From the NCBI GenBank assembly GCA_016219005.1, contig JACRCN010000057.1, positions 1 through 37,985 on the forward strand: a stretch of DNA of 37,985 nucleotides, in the 5' to 3' direction. Shown here in pieces: positions 1 to 8,392 of this stretch. The first letter of the stretch is position 1, and each line of letters starts with the position of its first letter. The notes beneath the pieces were generated by a model. That model saw only the letters and a program-made list of their open reading frames with translations. It was not told the origin of the DNA and searched no databases. This DNA is from Deltaproteobacteria bacterium. Lineage in GTDB: Bacteria > Desulfobacterota > Desulfobacteria > Desulfobacterales > SpSt-501. A program made the position numbers and the translations under genes.

Positions 1-993
1 CAGGAGTTTCTCGATTTGGTAGGGGCCACCAACCTGATCCCCGGCCCAAATTCCACCGAGATGGCCATTCACATAGGATTTCTGCGTGCAGGGTGGCCCG
101 GCCTGATTGTCGGGGGCGCATGTTTCATAGTCCCAGCCATGCTTATTGTGCTGGCGCTTGCTTACGCATATGTTCGCTTCGGCTCGGCCCCCCAGGCCGA
201 GTGGCTGTTGTACGGGGTCAAGCCCGTGGTCATCGCAATCATTGTGCAGGCGCTCTGGAGCCTGGGGCAGAAGGCTGTAAAGGATTTCCTGATGGCGTTT
301 GTCGCCTTGCTGGTCGTCGCACTCTACTTTCTGGGCTTTAATGAAATTCTCATACTCTTCGCCGGGGGTTTGGTGGCGATGCTCGCCAAGAATTTCAGAC
401 GGCTCCGAAGCCGAAGCATGGGGGCTTTTCTCGTTCCTATTGCGGGAGTGGCGGTTCTACCCCAGGTTTCAGTCTCATTCAGCCTTCTTCATTTGTTTCT
501 TACATTTTTAAAAATCGGCTCTGTACTTTATGGAAGTGGGTATGTTCTACTGGCTTTCCTGCGGGCAGATTTCGTTGTCCGCCTCGGCTGGCTTACCGAT
601 CAGCAGTTGCTTGATGCCATCGCCATCGGCCAGATCACGCCCGGCCCCGTGTTCACCACAGCGACATTCCTCGGCTTCCTCCTTGGCGGAACATCTGGTG
701 CGCTGATCGCCACTCTTGGGATCTTTTTGCCTTCTTTCATTTTCGTTGCTGTTTCAAACCCGCTGATTCCCCGGATGCGAAAGTCGGTATGGATCGGATG
801 CCTCTTAGACGGAGTCAATGTCGCTTCGCTCGGGCTGATGGCCGCCGTGAGCTGGCAATTAGGACGAGTCTCGTTGGTTGATCCCTTGACGATATCTCTT
901 GCAGTTGTTTCTTTGGCCTTGCTGGTGTGGCTAAAAGTCAATTCCACTTGGCTGATAGGGGGCGGTGCGCTACTGGGGTTGCTCAGTAGTTAG
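1..993 (+). CDS. chrA: Chromate transporter ChrA, 5' end cut by window
   Basis: Membrane transporter of the CHR superfamily, which in characterised members exports chromate. The reading frame is open from base 1 (QEFLDLVGATNLIPGPNSTE), so the true start lies upstream of the window; a TTG at 16 is only an internal codon. The visible 330 residues hold the end of the N-terminal CHR domain, with the family motif around NLIPGPNSTE, and the whole second CHR domain with the mirrored motif QITPGPVFTTATFLG. About ten hydrophobic segments are visible, consistent with the long (about 400 residue), two-domain form. The gene ends at TAG 991-993. No operon partner is evident downstream. The family is clear; whether chromate is the physiological substrate cannot be told from sequence. 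Confidence 0.9.
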   Translation, partial: QEFLDLVGATNLIPGPNSTEMAIHIGFLRAGWPGLIVGGACFIVPAMLIVLALAYAYVRFGSAPQAEWLLYGVKPVVIAIIVQALWSLGQKAVKDFLMAFVALLVVALYFLGFNEILILFAGGLVAMLAKNFRRLRSRSMGAFLVPIAGVAVLPQVSVSFSLLHLFLTFLKIGSVLYGSGYVLLAFLRADFVVRLGWLTDQQLLDAIAIGQITPGPVFTTATFLGFLLGGTSGALIATLGIFLPSFIFVAVSNPLIPRMRKSVWIGCLLDGVNVASLGLMAAVSWQLGRVSLVDPLTISLAVVSLALLVWLKVNSTWLIGGGALLGLLSS

Positions 994-1122
994 TTGCGAT
1001 GAATTTCCTCACCGGGGCTATCCCTGTCTGACGCTCGATGCCAACATGGCTATCCTCTTAGAAAGCTCACAGCCTGGCGCAGCTGTCATGCCGGTGTCCA
1101 AAGAACGTAATGTGGTTACGCC

Positions 1123-1611
1123 ATGTTCTTTATTCGTTCTCCCGCAAGGCTGTTAGGGCCTCTTGCAGTTGCGGTTATAGCCTTAGCCATGGGTGGCTGC
1201 TCTGCGCGCACTGAATTCGGGCCATCAAGGGCTCCCTTGCCTGGGGCTGTCACCGGGATGCACCACCTGCTCTTAACGGTTACAGAACTGTCACGCTCTG
1301 TGCATTTCTACCAAGACGTTCTTGGAATGCGGCTCGAATATAGCATGCCCCACTTCGTCATGCTGCGGGCAGGAGACTTTGGCGTGGCATTGAGTACGCA
1401 TCCTGGGGACTTCGAAAAAAAGGGCGAGCCCAAGGGGATCGGAATGATCCCTCACTTCACGACTCCCAACATGGATGAATTCACGGCGCGCCTCAAAAAA
1501 AACGAGGTATCATGGCTCCGCGCACCGATTCGCGAATCCTTCGGAATAGAGGCCTTCATCTTAGATCCTGACGGCTATCAGTGGGCCATTCTTGCTCCCC
1601 TGGAGCCGTAG
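1123..1611 (+). CDS. VOC-fold (glyoxalase/bleomycin-resistance family) lipoprotein
   Basis: A 162-residue protein with an N-terminal hydrophobic stretch ending in AMGGC around residue 26, which looks like a lipoprotein signal with a non-canonical lipobox, followed by one vicinal-oxygen-chelate domain: start MHHLLLTVTELSRSVHFYQDVLGMRLEY and end ILDPDGYQWAILAP. In metal-dependent members the residue after DPDGxxx is a ligand Glu; here it is Ala, so metal-dependent catalysis is doubtful and a binding role is possible. A secreted VOC protein is uncommon, most are cytosolic. No strong ribosome binding site precedes the ATG at 1123; ATG 1189 is an alternative start that would remove the signal. It stands alone between the chrA end and a long non-coding stretch. 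Confidence 0.75.
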   Translation: MFFIRSPARLLGPLAVAVIALAMGGCSARTEFGPSRAPLPGAVTGMHHLLLTVTELSRSVHFYQDVLGMRLEYSMPHFVMLRAGDFGVALSTHPGDFEKKGEPKGIGMIPHFTTPNMDEFTARLKKNEVSWLRAPIRESFGIEAFILDPDGYQWAILAPLEP

Positions 1612-2036
1612 CACCCAAGTCCGTAGATCATTTTAGTCGATAGTTGTTGCTCTCGTCACAACGCACTTTGTCGATCAGCAAATTTGAAATGATTGAGATA
1701 ACCGCAACCTACCCCAAAGGCTGGTTTACGAAAAAGCGCCGCCAGCCTGAATTAAATCTGCAATTTCCTAAACCGCCACCTTTGATCTGTTAATCGCAGA
1801 TTCCTTCAGCCCGGATTAAGATTCGTTGCAGGCAATCCGAACGCTAGGGTGCAGGTGAACGAATAAGCTTTGCATGGCCAAATAACCTTTGAAACCCAGT
1901 TCAAGATGGACAGACCGTCTGCACGAGCTTAAAGAAAGGGTTTTCTGATCTACCCCATTTCTGCAACGCTGCTACCATTTGTGAATGTGTAGCTTTTGGT
2001 AATTATTTGGCATTCCTGGTATTTCTATTTATCTTA
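1612..2036. other. Non-coding stretch, nothing recognised
   Basis: About 425 bases between the VOC lipoprotein gene and the promoter-like element ahead of the tungstate operon. Composition becomes AT-rich toward the right. I see no plausible coding frame, no RNA gene and no convincing terminator in it. Confidence 0.5.
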
Positions 2037-2066
2037 TTGACAAAAAAAGCTGGAAGTTCCTAATTA
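2037..2066 (+). promoter_or_regulatory. Possible sigma-70 promoter upstream of tungstate operon
   Basis: TTGACA at 2037-2042, an 18-base spacer and TAATTA at 2061-2066, in an AT-rich segment. A start near 2073 would give a long leader running through the regulator remnant to tupA at 2373. Prediction only. Confidence 0.4.
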
Positions 2067-2115
2067 TTATATTTTCGCGTCTCTTCTGCAATGTCTCTCC
2101 CATTTGTTGGACTGA

Positions 2116-2360
2116 CCATGTCTCTCGGGAGAGGCCGACGCGGGGACCGCCACGGTGACCGTCTTACTGCTCATGGGTCTTCAGCTAATCCCCGTCACCC
2201 GGGAAAACTTCAACATGGTCCTGGAGCAGCCCACCTGTTTCAGCAAAGGCATGCAGGCCCTCATGGAAGTTTTAGAACCCCTGGCTTCCGCGAGCGCTTC
2301 GAACATCTCGGCGGCGATGGATTCGAGGATTCGGGGAAAATCCTTTACTCAAACATCTGA
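2116..2360 (+). pseudogene. C-terminal remnant of a substrate-binding-domain (PBP-like) transcriptional regulator
   Basis: Translating 2116 onward in frame 1 gives GEADAG, GLQLIPVTRENFNMVLEQ and GMQALMEVL, which matches the C-terminal part of the PBP-like domain (PF12727 type) found in molybdate/tungstate-associated HTH regulators (pattern ADAG ... GLDFIPxxxExxDLVI ... ALLELL). The natural continuation, RTPGFRERFEHLGG and DSGKILYSNI then stop, lies in the neighbouring frame from about 2269 to 2360, so a single-base deletion near 2266-2270 broke the gene. The HTH and most of the PBP domain are missing upstream, where stops interrupt the frame. Its place directly before tupA is where such a regulator is expected. 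Recognition is from memory of the family, not a search. Confidence 0.65.
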
Positions 2361-2372
2361 AGGAGAAAAAAC

Positions 2373-3224
2373 ATGATAAAGCGGTGGCTGTCGGTGCTGT
2401 TGAGCTTCTTTTTCCTCGTACCCGGACTCTGCTGGGCACAGAAAGGAGGCTTTGTCTTCATGGCCAGCACCATTGGTCCCATCGACTCGGGGATCGTGGG
2501 GGCCCTGGAGGATCAATTCGAAAAGGAAACGGGTATCCGGGTCCGCCACGTCGGGGCCGGCACCGGCGCTGCCCTGAAAATCGCCGAGAAGGGTAATATC
2601 GATCTGGTCATGGCTCACGCCAAATCCCTGGAGGAGAAATTCATTGCCGGGGGCTACGGAACCGAGCGAGTCCCCCTGATGTATAACGACTTTGTCATCC
2701 TGGGCCCCGCGAGCGATCCCGCCGGGATCAAGGGGATGAAATCGGGTGCAGAGGCCCTGAAGACCATCGCCGCAAAGCAGGCCCTCTTCATCACCCGCGG
2801 TGACAGATCCGGGACCCACGTGGCCGAGATGGATATCTGGGGGAATGAGGGAATCAAGCCCGCCGGGTCCTGGTACGTCACCTACGAGAAGGGTACCGAA
2901 GGAAACGTCCCCACGACCCGATTTGCCGATTCGAAAGGGGCCTATGTTTTTATGGATAGGGCGACCTATCTCGCGCTGCAGAAGGAGATCAAGCTCGTCA
3001 TCCTCGTGGAGAACGACGAGGCCCTGCTGAACTACATATCGATCATTCCCGTGAACCCGAAAAAGTTTTCCCGCGTGAACCATGCCGACACGATGACGTT
3101 CGTGAAATGGCTCACCGATCCCGCGAAAGGGCAGAAGATCATAGCGGAATTCGGCAAAGACAAATACGGCGCGCCCCTCTTCTTCGCCAACTCGAAGGAG
3201 TGGCAGGCTGCTCACAAGAAATAG
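2373..3224 (+). CDS. tupA: TupA-like periplasmic tungstate/oxyanion-binding protein, copy 1 (divergent)
   Basis: Periplasmic binding protein of a tungstate-type ABC importer. The 283-residue product starts with a Sec signal (MIKRWL...GLCWA, cut near residue 22), then a two-lobe binding protein with TRGDRSGTH around residue 140 and a C-terminal DKYGAPLFF, both family hallmarks. It differs from the next gene at the N-terminal anion-binding loop: MASTIGPIDSG replaces the usual TTTSTQDSG, and VGAGTGAA replaces VGSGQAM. The start ATG has AGGAG nine bases upstream. It is followed 36 bases later by a second tupA, so the operon carries two binding proteins for one permease. The altered loop suggests changed affinity or a different ligand; that is inference. 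Confidence 0.85.
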   Translation: MIKRWLSVLLSFFFLVPGLCWAQKGGFVFMASTIGPIDSGIVGALEDQFEKETGIRVRHVGAGTGAALKIAEKGNIDLVMAHAKSLEEKFIAGGYGTERVPLMYNDFVILGPASDPAGIKGMKSGAEALKTIAAKQALFITRGDRSGTHVAEMDIWGNEGIKPAGSWYVTYEKGTEGNVPTTRFADSKGAYVFMDRATYLALQKEIKLVILVENDEALLNYISIIPVNPKKFSRVNHADTMTFVKWLTDPAKGQKIIAEFGKDKYGAPLFFANSKEWQAAHKK

Positions 3225-3260
3225 ACGAAAGCGTCTACCCGGACAAGAAGGAGGCATACC

Positions 3261-4118
3261 ATGAAACGAAAGAAATTCATTCTCTGTCTGTTACTCGCAC
3301 TTGCCATGACCGTATCCATGGCGAGTACCGCCGCGGCGCAGCCTGCACAGAAAAACATCATCATGGCTACCACGACAAGCACCCAGGACTCAGGGCTTCT
3401 CGATTTCCTGCTGCCTATTTTCGAGAAGAAGACGGGCTATTTTGTGAAGACGATCGCCGTGGGCTCCGGCCAGGCCATGACCATGGGCGCCAAGGGCGAG
3501 GCCGACGTGCTGCTCGTGCACTCGCCTGCTGCGGAGAAGAAGTTCATGGCCGATGGCAACGGTGTGGAGCGCAGGCTCGTCATGCACAACGATTTCATCA
3601 TCGTAGGCCCGCCCAATGACCCGGCCAAAATCAAAGGTATGAAAAGGGCCGCAGAAGGCTTCAAAAATTTCGCCGGGACGGCCTCCCTTTTTGTTTCCCG
3701 AGGCGACAACTCGGGCACCCACGCGAAGGAGAAGGAAATCTGGACGGCCGCTGGGATCGACCCCGTAGGGCAGAAGTGGTACCAGGAGACGGGGCTCGGC
3801 ATGGGGCAGACCCTTGGCATGGCGGCCGAGAAGAAAACCTACACGCTGGCCGACCGGGGCACTTACCTGGCCCTGAAGAAGAACATGGGCCTCGACATCC
3901 TGGTCGAGGGCGACGGCATCCTGCTTAACATTTACCATGTCATCGAAGTGAACCCGAAGAAGTGGCCCAAGGTCAACTTCACCGGCGCAAAGGCCTTCGG
4001 CGACTTCATGATTTCAAAGGAAACCCAGGACATCATCAAGACCTTTGGCGTCGACAAGTACGGCTCGGCGCTCTTCTTCCCCGATGCCGGCAAGAAAGAG
4101 GAGGCCCTGGGCAAATAA
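3261..4118 (+). CDS. tupA: Tungstate-binding protein TupA, copy 2 (canonical)
   Basis: Binding protein of the high-affinity tungstate ABC importer TupABC. The 285-residue precursor has a signal peptide ending AAA about residue 27, then the classical tungstate-binding motif ATTTSTQDSGLLD at the mature N-terminus, SRGDNSGTH in the middle and DKYGSALFF near the end. A strong ribosome binding site (AAGGAGG, 3249-3255) precedes ATG 3261. It follows the divergent copy 1 and precedes the permease gene, which begins one base after its stop codon. With the downstream aldehyde:ferredoxin oxidoreductase in the same window, tungsten is a plausible cargo, although TupA-like proteins may also bind molybdate. 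Confidence 0.92.
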   Translation: MKRKKFILCLLLALAMTVSMASTAAAQPAQKNIIMATTTSTQDSGLLDFLLPIFEKKTGYFVKTIAVGSGQAMTMGAKGEADVLLVHSPAAEKKFMADGNGVERRLVMHNDFIIVGPPNDPAKIKGMKRAAEGFKNFAGTASLFVSRGDNSGTHAKEKEIWTAAGIDPVGQKWYQETGLGMGQTLGMAAEKKTYTLADRGTYLALKKNMGLDILVEGDGILLNIYHVIEVNPKKWPKVNFTGAKAFGDFMISKETQDIIKTFGVDKYGSALFFPDAGKKEEALGK

Positions 4119-4119
4119 T

Positions 4120-4818
4120 ATGGATATCATTCTTGAAGGCATCCGGCAGGCCTTCATCCTGCTTGTCACCTTTGACTCCGAGGTCCTGGGGATCACGTGG
4201 TTTTCACTGAAGGTCTCGGGCACGGCGACATTGATCAGCCTCCTTATCGGGATGTCCATCGGGACCGTCGTCGCCCTGACGCAGTTTCCCGGCCGCAGGT
4301 TCGTGGTGAGCCTCATCAACACTGGGATGGCCCTGCCCCCCGTGGTGGTGGGGCTTTTCGTCACGATCTTTTTATGGCGAAACGGTCCCTTGGGTTTTCT
4401 CGAAATCCTCTACACCCCCACGGCCATGATCCTCGCCCAGGCGGTTATCGCCACACCCATCGTGATGGGGATTTCGCTCGCGTCGATGCAGCAGCTGCCG
4501 AAAAAGCTGCGCCTGCAGATCCTTGCCCTGGGGGCCACGCGCCTGCAGATGGTCCGGATTCTCATCCGCGAGGCGAGACTCCCGCTGCTGGCCGCCGTCA
4601 TGGCCGGGTTTGGCGGCGTTATCTCCGAGGTCGGCGCCTCCATCATGGTGGGCGGCAATATCAAGGGATATACCCGCGTCCTCACGACGGCCACGGTCAT
4701 GGAAACGAGCCGGGGCAATTTCGATATCGCCATCGCCCTGGGGATCATCCTGTTGTTTTTCGCCTACCTGATCAATCTCGTCCTCACAACCGTCCAGCAG
4801 CGGGAGAGGCCGAGATGA
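4120..4818 (+). CDS. tupB: Tungstate ABC transporter permease TupB
   Basis: Inner-membrane permease, 232 residues when started at ATG 4120, one base after the tupA stop. Five to six hydrophobic segments are visible and the cytoplasmic coupling (EAA) loop reads LGATRLQMVRILIREARLPLLAA, as in molybdate/tungstate permeases. An upstream in-frame extension to 4045 exists but would overlap tupA and lacks membrane character, so 4120 is preferred. The 3' end overlaps the ATPase start (ATGA at 4815-4818), indicating translational coupling. It forms the transmembrane channel that accepts oxyanion from the TupA proteins. Confidence 0.93.
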   Translation: MDIILEGIRQAFILLVTFDSEVLGITWFSLKVSGTATLISLLIGMSIGTVVALTQFPGRRFVVSLINTGMALPPVVVGLFVTIFLWRNGPLGFLEILYTPTAMILAQAVIATPIVMGISLASMQQLPKKLRLQILALGATRLQMVRILIREARLPLLAAVMAGFGGVISEVGASIMVGGNIKGYTRVLTTATVMETSRGNFDIAIALGIILLFFAYLINLVLTTVQQRERPR

Positions 4819-5951
4819 AAAACATCCTCGAAGCGAAAGACCTGAAGACGATCCGCGGGGGAAGTTTGCTGGTCGATGTCCCCGACTTGGGGATCTTCGA
4901 GGGGGAGACCCTCTCGATCATCGGGCCCAATGGGGCGGGAAAGACAACGCTCCTGCAGGCGCTGTCCTTCCTCATGAAGCCTTCTGCAGGAGAGATCCTT
5001 TTCCGGGGGCAGGCGGTGGGCGCAGAGCAGCGCGTCTTGGAATACCGCCGCAGGCTTGCCATGGTCTTCCAGGAGCCGCTGCTTTTCGACACGACCGTCT
5101 TCGGCAACGTAGCGTCGGGGCTAAAGATCCGCGGCATCGGCGGCGCGGAGGTCCGGCGCATCGTGGAGGCACAACTCGAACGTTTCGGCATTGCATCCCT
5201 GCGGGACCGCTCAGCAAAGACGCTCTCCGGCGGTGAGGCCCAGCGGGCCAGCCTTGCCCGGGCCTTCGCTATTTCGCCGGAAATCCTCTTTCTCGACGAG
5301 CCCTTCGCAGCGCTTGACCCGCCGACACGGGAGGCCATCGTCACGGACCTGGAAAAGGTCCTTGCCGAGACGAAGACCACCACGGTCATGGCCACCCATG
5401 ACCGCAACGAAGCCCTGCGTCTCTCCAACCGCATCGCCGTCATGGAAGGGGGCCGGATCGCCCAGATCGACCGACCGGCCGTCGTCCTGAACCAGCCCGT
5501 CGACGAGTTCGTCGCCTCCTTCGTGGGAACGGAGACAATCCTGGAGGGGCAAGTCCGGGACGTCAACGAAACAGCCATGATCGTAGGGGTGAACGAATCC
5601 GAGATCGAAGTCGTGGGCAGTGCGAAGCCCGACGAACGCGTGGTTCTCTGCATCCGCCCCGAAAACGTCACCCTCACCGTTGCCGATGGAAACGGGAAAC
5701 CAAGCGCACAAAATGTGTTCCGGGGGCGGATATTGAGGATCATCCCTCTGGGGTGCTTCCACAAAGTCGAAATCGCCTGCGGGTTCGCCCTGGTAGCCTA
5801 CATCACGACGCAGGCACTGGAGGATCTGGCGCTGCGGGAAGGGGTTGAGGTGGCGGCCGCCTTCAAGGCTACGGCCATTCATGTCATCCGCAAAAGCGGC
5901 TTGTGTGCTTGCTCTGAAAAGCCTTTACGAAAGCTTCATAAACCCGGGTGA
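4815..5951 (+). CDS. tupC: Tungstate ABC transporter ATP-binding protein TupC with C-terminal regulatory domain
   Basis: ATPase subunit, 378 residues from ATG 4815 overlapping the tupB stop. Visible motifs: Walker A GPNGAGKTT near residue 40, Q-loop VFQEP, signature LSGGEAQR, Walker B ILFLDEP and switch ATHDRNEA. After about residue 240 a second region (ETILEGQVRDV ... VVLCIRPENVTL ... GRILRIIPLGCFHKVEI) has the TOBE-like appearance typical of oxyanion importers, which in relatives can bind the anion and feed back on transport. Last gene of the tup operon. The final 25 residues (CACSEKPLRKLHKPG end) look like run-on sequence beyond the usual family end. Confidence 0.92.
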   Translation: MKNILEAKDLKTIRGGSLLVDVPDLGIFEGETLSIIGPNGAGKTTLLQALSFLMKPSAGEILFRGQAVGAEQRVLEYRRRLAMVFQEPLLFDTTVFGNVASGLKIRGIGGAEVRRIVEAQLERFGIASLRDRSAKTLSGGEAQRASLARAFAISPEILFLDEPFAALDPPTREAIVTDLEKVLAETKTTTVMATHDRNEALRLSNRIAVMEGGRIAQIDRPAVVLNQPVDEFVASFVGTETILEGQVRDVNETAMIVGVNESEIEVVGSAKPDERVVLCIRPENVTLTVADGNGKPSAQNVFRGRILRIIPLGCFHKVEIACGFALVAYITTQALEDLALREGVEVAAAFKATAIHVIRKSGLCACSEKPLRKLHKPG

Positions 5952-6061
5952 CCTCCTTCATTGTCACTATCCGACAACCTTCCAATAAAAAGACATTCAA
6001 GCCGGTTTGAAGGAGCTTTGGCCGTAAAGAAAAATTTCTCTTGACAACTGCTTGTAATTTA

Positions 6062-6098
6062 TGGAACATATGTTCCAAAATATATAATTATCTGGAAC
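6062..6098. promoter_or_regulatory. Perfect 16-bp palindromic operator plus third half-site, upstream of rpiR-type regulator
   Basis: TGGAACATATGTTCCA at 6062-6077 is a perfect inverted repeat. The half-site TGGAAC recurs at 6093-6098, 31 bases (three helical turns) further on. A perfect TATAAT at 6083-6088 lies between them and a TTGACA at 6041-6046 lies just before, so a bound protein would cover the promoter. The likely binder is the adjacent RpiR-family regulator (autoregulation), which is inference. Confidence 0.7.
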
Positions 6099-6109
6099 AG
6101 AGGTTGCAA

Positions 6110-7009
6110 GTGGCAGGAGAAAAAAACCTTTTTGATCGGATAATGGACTTAAAGAGCCTCACGAAAAGTGAGGCGAAGATAGTAAATTTCATTAATCATG
6201 CACATTCAAGGATTGCGTTTGAAAAGGTTACATCAATCGCCCAAAAAGCAGATGTTGGCAAAGCATCGGTTGTTCGCTTCATCTCCCGTTTAGGGTTTGA
6301 TTCTTTCAAGGACTTCCAGAAGTGCGTTCAGGAGGAAATCAATGATCGCCTTGAAAAACCGATCGAGCGCTTCTTGTTACACGAGAAATCGGGTAATTAT
6401 AGGGACGGCGATTCAGACATACTAGAGCAGAGTATCGCCCAAATCATTAAAAATTTACAAGGAGCTCATGATCGTATAACACCAAAGCATTTTAAAAAAG
6501 CCGCTCAACAGTTGTCGCAAACCAGCGGAAGCCTTTACGTGGGAGGGAATCTCGCTTCATTTGGTTTGGCTTATTTTTTCTGGCTATACGCACGCTATTT
6601 ACGGGAGCGCGTTCATCTCATCAATAACCTTGGCTCCGTCCTTCCCTATCAGCTTTTGGATGTAAAAGCCAAAGACACGCTTTTTGTGATCACCCATCAT
6701 CTTTATTCAAAGCAAACTCAACTCATAGTCGAATTCTTCGCTAAACAGGGCGCCAAAATAATCATGCTGACCGATACAGAGATTAACCCCTTTTCCCATC
6801 TTGCAGATATTGCACTGGTTGCGCCGTGTGAATCCAGTTCTCTATTCGATAGCTCCGCCGCATTGCTTGCCGTGATGGAGGCGCTCATTGCAAAGATGGA
6901 ACGGGAGTTGAAGCCGAGCATCTATAAGCGATTCAAGGCAGCTGAAGATCTTTTTGGCCACTTGGATGTTTTTGCTCCCAGCCACTCCATGAAAAAAAGA
7001 CAAACATGA
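6110..7009 (+). CDS. MurR/RpiR family transcriptional regulator with SIS domain
   Basis: A 299-residue regulator if started at GTG 6110, which is preceded by AGAGG; a longer frame opens at TTG 6041 but that codon is part of a TTGACA box. Residues about 10-85 form the RpiR helix-turn-helix (LTKSEAKIVNFI, ADVGKASVVRFISRLGFDSFKDFQ). The rest is a SIS phosphosugar-isomerase-like sensor domain (GGNLASFGLAYFFW, LFVITHHLYSKQTQLIVEFFAKQGAKIIMLTD). RpiR proteins usually sense phosphosugars, but members beside amidohydrolase/ABC operons exist. It heads a co-directional operon with an M20 hydrolase and a complete HAAT importer and probably controls it through the palindrome at 6062-6077. Confidence 0.88.
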   Translation: MAGEKNLFDRIMDLKSLTKSEAKIVNFINHAHSRIAFEKVTSIAQKADVGKASVVRFISRLGFDSFKDFQKCVQEEINDRLEKPIERFLLHEKSGNYRDGDSDILEQSIAQIIKNLQGAHDRITPKHFKKAAQQLSQTSGSLYVGGNLASFGLAYFFWLYARYLRERVHLINNLGSVLPYQLLDVKAKDTLFVITHHLYSKQTQLIVEFFAKQGAKIIMLTDTEINPFSHLADIALVAPCESSSLFDSSAALLAVMEALIAKMERELKPSIYKRFKAAEDLFGHLDVFAPSHSMKKRQT

Positions 7010-7079
7010 ACCAAGTGACGCTTCTGATATGTACCTTTGTTTGAGCACGACTTCTTGAAATATAGAGGGGATCAAAAAG

Positions 7080-8366
7080 ATGAGCCGAATGAGTGTAGCT
7101 GAGGCGGCCCGCAGAATTGGATCGGCAGTGGATAGCATGGCTGATGAGTTAATCGAGTTCCTATGCGAAATCGTAAGAATACCGACCGAAAACCCTCCCG
7201 GGAAGAACTATCCCGAATGTGCAGCGGCCATCGGCCGAAAAATGGCCGACGCGGGTTTGTCGGTCGATTATATCGATGTGCCCAATGAGCTGCTCTCCAC
7301 GTTGGCTCCCCACGGGGAGGGATTGCCTCGACCGAGCGTCTTGGGAAAATATGTTTGCTCAAACGATCGTCCGGCACTCCATTTCACGGGGCACTATGAT
7401 GTCGTTCCGGCGGGTGAAGGATGGGACGTAGATCCCTATGCCGCGATCATTCGTGACGGCAAAATCATTGGACGCGGGTCTTCGGATCAAAAATCGGGAA
7501 TTGCAGCCCAAATTTTTGCCATTAAGGCCCTGCAGAGAGCTGGATTAGAAATGTCCGGCACCATTGTTTCAAGCGCCACCCCCGACGAAGAAACCGGCGG
7601 ATTTGCCGGAATAGGGTACCTGGTAGATCAAGGCATCATCTCGCGCGACAACACCGATTTTTGCGTCATAACCGAATGCCTGGATGTGGACCGGATTTGT
7701 TTGGGACACAGAGGAACGATGTGGCTCGAGCTTGAAACGCACGGGCGCCAGTGCCACGGATGTACGCCATTTGAAGGGGTTAATCCAGTAGAGAAAATGC
7801 TTGATCTGCTAAATGCGGTCAGGGCCGAGATCCTGCCAAACCTCGACACAGTTTCTCAATACCCGATTATGCCACCCTCTTGTCGAAAGAGCACCTTCAC
7901 TGTCACTATGATGCAGGCAGGAATCAAAGCCAATATGGTACCTCCAACCTGCCGGGCGACGATTGACTGGAGGCTCATCCCCGAGCAAAGTGTCGCCGAA
8001 GCGAAAAACTCACTCATCGCACTTTGTAGAAAACTCGAGGAGAAGGATCCTTCATTCAAGTGTAGTGTGAAAGAGATCATGGTCGTAGACCCGACACTGG
8101 TGCCAAATGACACGGACGTAGTGAAGGCATTCCACGAAGCTGGAGGCGTGATCCTCGGGAAGGCCCCGGAATTTTCCGTCAGCCCGGGAAGCGACGACCA
8201 GAAATTCGTGGTGCAAACGGCAGGGTTGAAGCAGTGTATCGTCTATGGGCCTGGACCTTTGGCCATCGCACATCAAGCCAATGAATTCCAACCAATCGAT
8301 GCACTGGTAAATGGAACCAAAGTGATGGCTCTTGGTGCGTGGAAGCTGCTGGGTAGGGATAAATAG
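7080..8366 (+). CDS. M20 family metallopeptidase / deacylase (ArgE/DapE/ACY1-like)
   Basis: Cytosolic di-zinc hydrolase of peptidase family M20, 428 residues. The metal ligands and catalytic residues are all visible: His105 and Asp107 in HYDVVP, bridging Asp136 in GRGSSDQKSG, general base Glu170 and Glu171 in TPDEETGG, an acidic residue in VITECLD and His in AIAHQANEF near the C-terminus. The dimerisation (lid) domain lies between about 215 and 330. Family members cleave N-acyl amino acids, dipeptides, carbamoyl or succinyl amides. Position between an RpiR regulator and an ABC importer suggests it hydrolyses the imported compound. GAGG-type ribosome binding site at about 7064-7068. The precise substrate cannot be assigned. 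Confidence 0.9.
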   Translation: MSRMSVAEAARRIGSAVDSMADELIEFLCEIVRIPTENPPGKNYPECAAAIGRKMADAGLSVDYIDVPNELLSTLAPHGEGLPRPSVLGKYVCSNDRPALHFTGHYDVVPAGEGWDVDPYAAIIRDGKIIGRGSSDQKSGIAAQIFAIKALQRAGLEMSGTIVSSATPDEETGGFAGIGYLVDQGIISRDNTDFCVITECLDVDRICLGHRGTMWLELETHGRQCHGCTPFEGVNPVEKMLDLLNAVRAEILPNLDTVSQYPIMPPSCRKSTFTVTMMQAGIKANMVPPTCRATIDWRLIPEQSVAEAKNSLIALCRKLEEKDPSFKCSVKEIMVVDPTLVPNDTDVVKAFHEAGGVILGKAPEFSVSPGSDDQKFVVQTAGLKQCIVYGPGPLAIAHQANEFQPIDALVNGTKVMALGAWKLLGRDK

Positions 8367-8392
8367 GTCGAAATTATGCGAAAGCGGTCGAC

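Noticed and set aside
2103-2216. A Moco/Tuco-type riboswitch ahead of the tungstate operon (GGCCGACG, GACCGCCAC, GGTGAC/GTCACC stem 2154-2159/2194-2199, GTTGGA/TTCAAC stem)
   Set aside because: The same bases encode recognisable regulator sequence (GEADAG ... GLQLIPVTRENF), so the resemblance is better explained by coding remnants; the pairing is also incomplete.
2155-2376. A short gene of 73 codons ending in an ATGA overlap with tupA
   Set aside because: Its N-terminal two thirds is the regulator remnant and the last third is frameshifted sequence; it is not an independent gene.
4784-5764. Long minus-strand open frame of 326 codons opposite tupC
   Set aside because: Rich in Ser/Arg/Pro shadow sequence; the plus strand has all ABC motifs.
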